Source: Betaproteobacteria bacterium
Lineage (GTDB): Bacteria; Pseudomonadota; Gammaproteobacteria; Burkholderiales; Ferrovaceae
Length of the DNA: 64,000 bases
Assembly (NCBI GenBank): GCA_018971415.1
Contig: JAGXAW010000003.1
Coordinates: 1-64,000 of the forward strand
Reading direction: 5' to 3'
Shown: positions 56,928-64,000 of the stretch, in pieces
Position numbering within the stretch: the stretch's first letter is position 1
How the letters are laid out: each line of letters opens with the position of its first letter
Translations under genes and position numbers: made by a program
Notes under the pieces: generated by a model
Databases searched by the model: none
Seen by the model: the letters and a program-made list of their open reading frames with translations, nothing else
Told to the model about the DNA's origin: nothing

Positions 56928-57748
56928 CCGTTACTCCAATCTACCCAACCTTGGTAGGCAGTTATCAGAATTAAAATGCCAAATACAATGCGGTAAAAGG
57001 CAAAAGACGTAAAACGGTGCTGGCTCACAAATCGCAGTAATGCCCGCACCGTTATAAAAGCAAAAATAAACGAAAATACACTTCCCACAAAAAATAAAGC
57101 AATGTCTTCACGGTGAAAGAGATGTCGGTATTTCACAACCTCATAGAGAGTGGCTGCAAAGAGCGTTGGAATAGCAAGAAAAAAAGAGAACTCGGTGGCC
57201 GCTTGGCGCGATAAGCCAAAAAACAAAGCCCCCATGATCGTGGCCCCTGATCTTGAAGTGCCAGGTATTAAAGCCAAGGATTGGCAAAGCCCTATTTTAA
57301 GCGCCGTTTGCCAAGTCATTTCCTCCACGCTGTGAATCACGGTTTTATTTTGTCGTGATTCAATCCACAGAATAAAAAAAGCTCCGATGATAAAAGCCAA
57401 GGCCACAGGCAAGGGAGCAAACAGGCTGGCTTTGATTTTTTTGGCGAAGAGTAAACCCAGGACAGCTGCCGGTAAAAAGGCCAGTAACAAGTTTATAACA
57501 AAGCGCTGAGCACTTGGCTTGGTGGGTAAGTCACAAAGTACCTGAGTGATTTTACGGCGGTATTCCCAGCACACCGCCAAAATGGCGGCGAACTGAATAA
57601 CGATTTCAAAGACTTTACCTTTTTCATCATTAAAGTGAAGAAGGCTTCCTGCCAGTATCAAATGTCCCGTGGAGGACACGGGCAAGAACTCAGTTAATCC
57701 TTCAACCACACCTAAAATAGCCGCCTTGGCCAGTAATACGCCACTCAT
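56924..57748 (-). CDS. uppP: Undecaprenyl-diphosphatase UppP (BacA)
   Basis: UppP regenerates undecaprenyl phosphate, the lipid carrier for cell-wall precursors, on the outer face of the inner membrane. The 274-residue polytopic protein has the two family motifs [13 protein letters not shown] (about residue 17) and [17 protein letters not shown], which contribute to the active site. It lies 9 bp before thiC's stop region on the same strand. Confidence 0.95.
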   Translation of the reverse strand: MSGVLLAKAAILGVVEGLTEFLPVSSTGHLILAGSLLHFNDEKGKVFEIVIQFAAILAVCWEYRRKITQVLCDLPTKPSAQRFVINLLLAFLPAAVLGLLFAKKIKASLFAPLPVALAFIIGAFFILWIESRQNKTVIHSVEEMTWQTALKIGLCQSLALIPGTSRSGATIMGALFFGLSRQAATEFSFFLAIPTLFAATLYEVVKYRHLFHREDIALFFVGSVFSFIFAFITVRALLRFVSQHRFTSFAFYRIVFGILILITAYQGWVDWSNG

Positions 57749-57757
57749 GGTTATTCC

Positions 57758-59695
<1,938 letters not shown>

Positions 59696-59712
59696 TTAGA
59701 CTATGAGTGTAC

Positions 59713-59744
59713 CTCGAAAAGCGAATTTCGTCGCTCAACTCGAG
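59713..59744. repeat. Hairpin in the thiC-pcm intergenic region
   Basis: An inverted repeat with outer arms CTCGA/TCGAG and inner arms AGCGA/TCGCT lies upstream of thiC (minus strand). It could be a leader hairpin. On the plus strand it is followed by a T-rich stretch, which could equally be a weak terminator. Confidence 0.3.
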
Positions 59745-59806
59745 AGTTTCTTTTTATCTCGGACGTTTTTGGTAGAATAAAGTTTTAAGTTGCCTTGGAG
59801 TCTTTT

Positions 59807-60460
59807 GTGAATATCGAACAAGCCCGTTTTAATATGGTTGAGCAGCAAATTCGTCCTTGGGACGTGTTGGATTTCACTGTTCTTGATTTGCTGTATGAAG
59901 TGAAAAGAGAGGATTTTGTACCAAGTCAGTATCAAAGCATGGCCTTTATGGATACAGAAATTCCCTTGGCGCATGGAGAATCAATGCTCTCACCTAAGTT
60001 AGAGGCCAGATTACTTCAGTCTTTGGCTTTAAAAGAAAACCATAAAGTATTAGAAATTGGCACAGGCAGTGGTTACATGGCGGCGCTGATGAGTCGTTTA
60101 GCCCACTCAGTCACCACCCTCGAGATTCACCATGATTTAGCGCAGCAAGCACAAGCCAGGTTAACCCGCCATGGCCACCACAATGTCTCAGTGGTGATTG
60201 GTGATGGCGCTCAAGGTTACGGCGAAGCGCTAAGCTGGGACGCGATTTTATTAAGTGGGTCAGTTCCTCAATTGCCTCAAGTTTTTCTAGATAGTCTTGC
60301 TGTGGGAGGCGTATTAATTGCAGTGGTAGGCTTTGCTCCCACCATGTTCGTGACGCGCTACAAACGCTTGAGTGAAAAAGACTACCACAGCGAGGTTTTA
60401 TTTGAGACGGTGATTCCGGCACTTCATCATATAGGCAAAGCTTCACGCTTCGAGTTTTAA
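59807..60460 (+). CDS. Protein-L-isoaspartate O-methyltransferase-like protein
   Basis: The protein of about 217 residues has the PCMT fold: MVEQQIRPWDVLD at the N-terminus and the SAM-binding loop VLEIGTGSGYMAALMSRL (about residue 81). It begins at GTG 59807, six bases after a GGAG ribosome binding site (59797-59800); an in-frame TTG at 59795 is unlikely. Relatives lie near waaA or tolC genes in betaproteobacteria and are often called protein-L-isoaspartate methyltransferase. The real substrate is not shown. It overlaps greB by 4 bp (convergent). Confidence 0.85.
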   Translation: MNIEQARFNMVEQQIRPWDVLDFTVLDLLYEVKREDFVPSQYQSMAFMDTEIPLAHGESMLSPKLEARLLQSLALKENHKVLEIGTGSGYMAALMSRLAHSVTTLEIHHDLAQQAQARLTRHGHHNVSVVIGDGAQGYGEALSWDAILLSGSVPQLPQVFLDSLAVGGVLIAVVGFAPTMFVTRYKRLSEKDYHSEVLFETVIPALHHIGKASRFEF

Positions 60461-61011
60461 TCTGTTTTTTCGTAACTGACCTCAAGAATATCAATTTCAC
60501 GCTTGCCGGCAGGGCTCATGAAGGTAACATGATCGCCCTCCCTGGCCTTTAAAAGAGCCTTGGCAATGGGCGAAATCCAACTGATCTTCCCCTCTGAAGG
60601 ATTGGTTTCATCAATGCCGACAATTTGGAAGCGTTGCTCTTTGCCCTCATTATCACTAATGAGAACATAAGCACCAAAGAAGATTTGATCGTTTCCTTTT
60701 TGTTGTAAAGGATCTACCACCTGGGCAATTTCAAGGCGCTTAGTTAAAAAGCGCAGGCGTCGATCGATTTCTCTTAATCGACGTTTACCGTAGATATAGT
60801 CGCCGTTTTCCGATCGATCGCCGTTTGAGGCGGCCCAAGCAACGGTTTCAACGACCTTAGGACGCTCCTCACGAATCAGCCATTCCATTTCGTTTTTAAG
60901 CCGCTCAAAGCCTTCTGGCGTGATGTAATTGGGGCCTTTGATGGGCGGTATGGATGGATTTATCTCCTCGTCCTCATCCTGGTCGGTATCTTTGGTAAAG
61001 GCTTTGTTCAT
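60457..61011 (-). CDS. greB: Transcription elongation factor GreB
   Basis: GreB rescues backtracked RNA polymerase by stimulating transcript cleavage. The 184-residue protein has an acidic N-terminal extension, the coiled-coil hairpin (ITPEGFERLKNEMEWLIREER) with SENGDYIYGKRRLREIDRRL, the GreB-type region, and a C-terminal FKBP-like domain (SEGKISWISPIAKALL). It shares an ATGA overlap with waaA. Confidence 0.93.
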   Translation of the reverse strand: MNKAFTKDTDQDEDEEINPSIPPIKGPNYITPEGFERLKNEMEWLIREERPKVVETVAWAASNGDRSENGDYIYGKRRLREIDRRLRFLTKRLEIAQVVDPLQQKGNDQIFFGAYVLISDNEGKEQRFQIVGIDETNPSEGKISWISPIAKALLKAREGDHVTFMSPAGKREIDILEVSYEKTD

Positions 61012-62264
61012 GGTCTGTGGTCAGGCATATAGCGTTTAATGAGTGTCATGATGGCTTCAGTTGCCCCTTGATGGGTGAGGGTAAAGTGTTTACCAGCTTC
61101 CCCCATGGAGGCTCTTTTCTGACTGTCACTTAATAGCTGAGGGATGAGAGTGAGAAGCTCATCAATTTGATTAAAGCGCATGGCAGCGCCCGCATCAAGG
61201 GCGAAGCGGACTGCTTCCTGAAAATTATAAGTATGGGGCCCGACAATAACGGGACACCCCATGGCGGTGGCCTCGATGAGGTTTTGTCCGCCGAAGGGCA
61301 ATATACTGCCACCCATTACGGCAAGATCAGCCGCTTGATAATAGTTACCCATCTCACCCATGCTATCGCCCAAAAGAACACTGATTTCATCGGGTATATT
61401 TTGGCGTTCGCTACGACGCACAAAGGGAATCTGTTTTTTGGTGAGTAACGCAGCCACTTCATTAAAGCGCTGTGGGTGACGGGGGACAAGCAGTAATAGT
61501 TGGTGCTCAATGTTCAAGCGCTGAAAGAGTTTTATGATGATCTCCTCTTCGCCGGGCCTAGTGCTCGCTGCAAGCCATACTTGGCGATGGGTGGACCACA
61601 ATTGACGCAGATTGTCTTGAGCACTTTCCTGTGTTTTTTTGGCCGCATCAAATTTGATGTTGCCCACCACCACCACCTCCTTAGCGCCCAATAGTTTAAA
61701 ACGCTCGGCATCCTGCACCGCTTGAGTGGCAATGACCGTTAACTGGTTTAACACATGTTTGGTTAAGGGTTGATAGCGTTGATAGCGTTGGTAAGAGCGT
61801 TGAGAGAGGCGGGCGTTGACCAAGAGAAGCGGGATTGATTGCTGATGACATTGATCAATTAATTCAGGCCAAATCTCCGTTTCTAATAAAATCCCCATCT
61901 GAGGCCTAACCCGTTTTAAAAAGCGCTGTACAGCGCCCTGTGTGTCATAGGGAAGGTAGCAGCGAAAGGCCAGTTGATTGAGGGTCGCTTCCTCTGTGCT
62001 CCTTCCAGTGGGTGTCATATGAGTCAGAACAATTTGATGATCTTTATAATGATCTTTTAATTGCTGTATGAGAGTCACGGCAGCGCGGGTTTCGCCAACG
62101 GAGACGGCATGCAGCCAAATTACTGGATCCTTCCCCTTAAAGGGAGTAAACCCCAGGCGCTCCAGCCAGTGTTGCCGGTAACGAGAATCTAAACGACTTT
62201 TCCACAGTAAGCGTAAAAAAGCAAAGGGCAGTAACAGTAGAATTAAAAAACGATAGCGAGTCAT
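61008..62264 (-). CDS. waaA: 3-deoxy-D-manno-octulosonic acid (Kdo) transferase
   Basis: WaaA adds Kdo residues to lipid A. The 418-residue GT-B protein has an N-terminal membrane-associated helix (FLILLLLPFAFLRLLW), the acceptor motif WLHAVSVGETRA (with catalytic Glu), and the donor-binding region MGGSILPFGGQNLIEATAMGCPVI. ATG at 62264 overlaps the waaC stop codon as ATGA and is preferred. The waaC-waaA-greB order makes an LPS-core unit. Confidence 0.95.
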   Translation of the reverse strand: MTRYRFLILLLLPFAFLRLLWKSRLDSRYRQHWLERLGFTPFKGKDPVIWLHAVSVGETRAAVTLIQQLKDHYKDHQIVLTHMTPTGRSTEEATLNQLAFRCYLPYDTQGAVQRFLKRVRPQMGILLETEIWPELIDQCHQQSIPLLLVNARLSQRSYQRYQRYQPLTKHVLNQLTVIATQAVQDAERFKLLGAKEVVVVGNIKFDAAKKTQESAQDNLRQLWSTHRQVWLAASTRPGEEEIIIKLFQRLNIEHQLLLLVPRHPQRFNEVAALLTKKQIPFVRRSERQNIPDEISVLLGDSMGEMGNYYQAADLAVMGGSILPFGGQNLIEATAMGCPVIVGPHTYNFQEAVRFALDAGAAMRFNQIDELLTLIPQLLSDSQKRASMGEAGKHFTLTHQGATEAIMTLIKRYMPDHRP

Positions 62265-63205
62265 AAACACAATTTTAATACAGATTCCACATCAGGCATC
62301 ATACCAATTCCACCCAGGTTGGTAGCGCGATCACTGCCATAGACGCCTGTTGCGCGTGGGTCCGTGTCGGTATAAAGCGCAATCACTTTTTGTTTTAAGG
62401 CAACAGCCAAGTGAGTGAGACCCGTATCCACTCCTACAACCCATTGTGCCTCTTGGAGTAAGCTTGCAAGATGGGTTAAGGATAGGCGTGGCAGCGCCAC
62501 TGCACGATCAACCTGTTGCGCTATGTGCTTGGCGCGCGCTTCCTCTTTTTGATTACCCGAGGGCAGCAAAACCGTTAAGCCCATTAAAGCCATATGGCGA
62601 CCCAGTTGAATCCAGGCATCAACAGGCCACTCTTTACTGGCTCGGCTTGTTCCGTGAAGAAAAACGACCCACGCTGTAGAGGGTGCCATGGAGGCGGGTA
62701 AACTGGGGGCGCTGATCCCATAATCCACTGTGGCGGTTGGTGTATAGCCAAACACTTGACCCAACAGTTGGCGATTACGTTCCACCGCGTGAAGTTGCCA
62801 AGAGACTTGATGAGTATGTTGGTAACACAGAGCAGCCAAGGGCTCTCTAATGCTCCCTTTTTCATAACCATGGCGCTCACCAGGCAGTAGTCTTGAGAGA
62901 AGTGCGCTTTTTATTAAACCTTGGCAGTCCACTGAAACATCGTAGGATGCTTGTTTGATTTGACGAATCCGCTGAAATACCTCGCACCAGGTATCTTTTT
63001 TAAGCCAGTGGTGTTTCCAGCGACGTAGTGCAATGGTTTTAACCTGATTAATGTGGCCATGAAGCAGGGGGATTTCACTAAATGCCTCTTCCACTAGCCA
63101 ATCCACTTTAAGGGATGGATCAAAGTGAGTTACGTCCGTTAAAGCGGGGAGTGCATGAATAACATCCCCTAGCGAAGAGGTTTTAATGAGTAAAAGTTTT
63201 GTCAT
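62261..63205 (-). CDS. waaC: Lipopolysaccharide heptosyltransferase I
   Basis: WaaC transfers the first heptose of the LPS inner core. The protein of about 314 residues starts MTKLLLIKTSSLGDVIHALP, the usual GT9 N-terminal motif, with SVDCQGLIKSALLSRL in the middle, the donor region VFLHGTSRASKEWPVDAW, and WVVGVDTGLTHLAVALK at the C-terminus. ATG at 63205 is preferred to an upstream start. It precedes waaA. Confidence 0.93.
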   Translation of the reverse strand: MTKLLLIKTSSLGDVIHALPALTDVTHFDPSLKVDWLVEEAFSEIPLLHGHINQVKTIALRRWKHHWLKKDTWCEVFQRIRQIKQASYDVSVDCQGLIKSALLSRLLPGERHGYEKGSIREPLAALCYQHTHQVSWQLHAVERNRQLLGQVFGYTPTATVDYGISAPSLPASMAPSTAWVVFLHGTSRASKEWPVDAWIQLGRHMALMGLTVLLPSGNQKEEARAKHIAQQVDRAVALPRLSLTHLASLLQEAQWVVGVDTGLTHLAVALKQKVIALYTDTDPRATGVYGSDRATNLGGIGMMPDVESVLKLCL

Positions 63206-63353
63206 GAGAGCATTGTAGGGCGATAGAGCCAATGAGGCTAGATTAAATAATGTTAATGATAATGTGCTTCATTATAGCGCCACCAGTAGCGGCCTTAATC
63301 TCTTGTTACAGTGAGAGGCCTCAAGGATAAAGTGGCCATGCTAAAATGAGTTT

Positions 63354-64000
63354 ATGATTATTCTCGTCACAGGAGTTGCTGGGTTCATCGGCATGCATAC
63401 GGCACTAAGACTATTGAAAAATGGTCACAGTGTCATTGGTGTTGATAACCTTAACAGCTATTACTCTCCCAAGCTCAAGGAAGATAGGTTAAACCTCCTT
63501 AGCGCTTATCCCTCCTTTACCTTTTATCATGGGGCCATAGAGGATCGCTCTTTCATTGAGACCATTTTTAAACAGCACAGCATAGGTTATGTGGTTCATT
63601 TGGCAGCGCAAGCTGGGGTTCGTTACTCTCTTGAAGCACCGCAGGCTTATGTGGACAGTAATATTACGGGGCTATTAACCATTCTTGAAATGTGTCGTCA
63701 TTATCCGGTGGAGCACCTTCTCTTTGCGAGCTCCTCCAGCGTCTATGGATCCAACCAATCTATGCCTTGGCATGAGGGGCAGGGGGTTGATCATCCTTTA
63801 AGTTTTTACGCAGCAACCAAACGCGCGAATGAAGCCATGACCCACTCCTACAGCCATTTATTTGCAATACCCATGACGGGACTGCGTTTTTTTACAGTCT
63901 ATGGTCCTTGGGGCCGACCTGACATGGCTTACTTTAAATTTGCAGAAGCCATGCATAGCGAGCAAGTCATCACGGTATTTAATGAAGGTCAAATGTACCG
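63354..64000 (+). CDS. NAD-dependent epimerase, probable UDP-glucuronate 4-epimerase, partial
   Basis: The gene runs off the right edge after about 215 codons. The N-terminus has the Rossmann motif ILVTGVAGFIGMHTALRLL (GxxGxxG), followed by GVDNLNSYYSPKLKEDRL, the region typical of UDP-glucuronate 4-epimerases. The catalytic residues are in ASSSSVYG and in FYAATKRANEAM (YxxxK). GLRFFTVYGPWGRPDMAYFK is also typical. It makes UDP-galacturonate for surface polysaccharide and faces waaC divergently. The C-terminal part cannot be seen. Confidence 0.88.
   Translation, partial: MIILVTGVAGFIGMHTALRLLKNGHSVIGVDNLNSYYSPKLKEDRLNLLSAYPSFTFYHGAIEDRSFIETIFKQHSIGYVVHLAAQAGVRYSLEAPQAYVDSNITGLLTILEMCRHYPVEHLLFASSSSVYGSNQSMPWHEGQGVDHPLSFYAATKRANEAMTHSYSHLFAIPMTGLRFFTVYGPWGRPDMAYFKFAEAMHSEQVITVFNEGQMY

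Noticed and set aside
63233-63353. Fur-like AT repeat (AATG repeated) upstream of waaC
   Set aside because: The repeat is only loosely similar to the Fur consensus, and the neighbouring genes are not iron genes.

Overview
The window is a chromosomal core segment of a Gram-negative proteobacterium, most likely a betaproteobacterium with a fairly low G+C, compact genome. Three things point there: the gene orders rsmB-fmt-def / smg-topA, rpmH-rnpA-yidD-yidC-mnmE-parS-mnmG-rsmG-parA-parB-atpIBEFHAGDC-glmU, and aroK-aroB-gltB-gltD-hemE-priA; the NtrY/NtrX pair behind a DUF4390 gene; and LPS genes waaA and waaC. A lineage such as the iron-oxidising Ferrovum group or another Nitrosomonadales-like streamlined line would fit, but the species cannot be fixed from sequence reading alone.

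Layout. 1-1816: end of an AT-rich surface-polysaccharide region (partial GH130-like propeller protein, GT-B glycosyltransferase). 1813-8472: ntrX, ntrY, a DUF4390 gene, rsmB, fmt and def, a minus-strand run with overlapping ends. 8473-11867: a 375-bp gap, then smg and topA. 11853-17978: a GT2 glycosyltransferase attached to gyrB, dnaN and dnaA, with two intergenic DnaA-box clusters that are the oriC candidates. 17979-25945: rpmH to parB, with two parS sites between mnmE and mnmG. 25955-34292: a strong promoter, the complete F1Fo ATP synthase operon and glmU. 34293-34757: a gap with a possible decayed ORF. 34758-49173: dsbA, a SPOR protein, argS, priA, hemE, gltD, gltB, aroB and aroK, all on the minus strand. 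49226-53863: ponA, a small nucleotidyltransferase-like gene, hemB, a likely unannotated small RNA with a plus-strand terminator, and engB. 53876-59662: hemL, thiE, thiD, divergent rubredoxin, uppP and thiC. 59807-64000: a PCM-like methyltransferase, greB, waaA, waaC and the start of a UDP-glucuronate 4-epimerase.

How the genes work together. Replication start and segregation (dnaA, dnaN, gyrB, parS, parA, parB), membrane protein insertion and tRNA modification surround the origin, and the adjacent ATP synthase operon is driven by a near-consensus sigma-70 promoter. Cell-envelope synthesis is spread through the window (glmU, ponA, uppP, waaA, waaC, epimerase, glycosyltransferases), and so are cofactor pathways (hemE, hemB, hemL; thiC, thiD, thiE).

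No CRISPR array, rRNA, tRNA, intact insertion sequence, prophage or defence system was seen, and no plainly novel multi-gene system is visible. The most interesting signals are absences and small elements: pilMNOPQ missing between ponA and aroK, dprA missing before smg, an orphan terminated hairpin series between hemB and engB, an NtrX whose ATPase domain has lost its catalytic motifs, and paired palindromes plus DnaA-like boxes upstream of priA.
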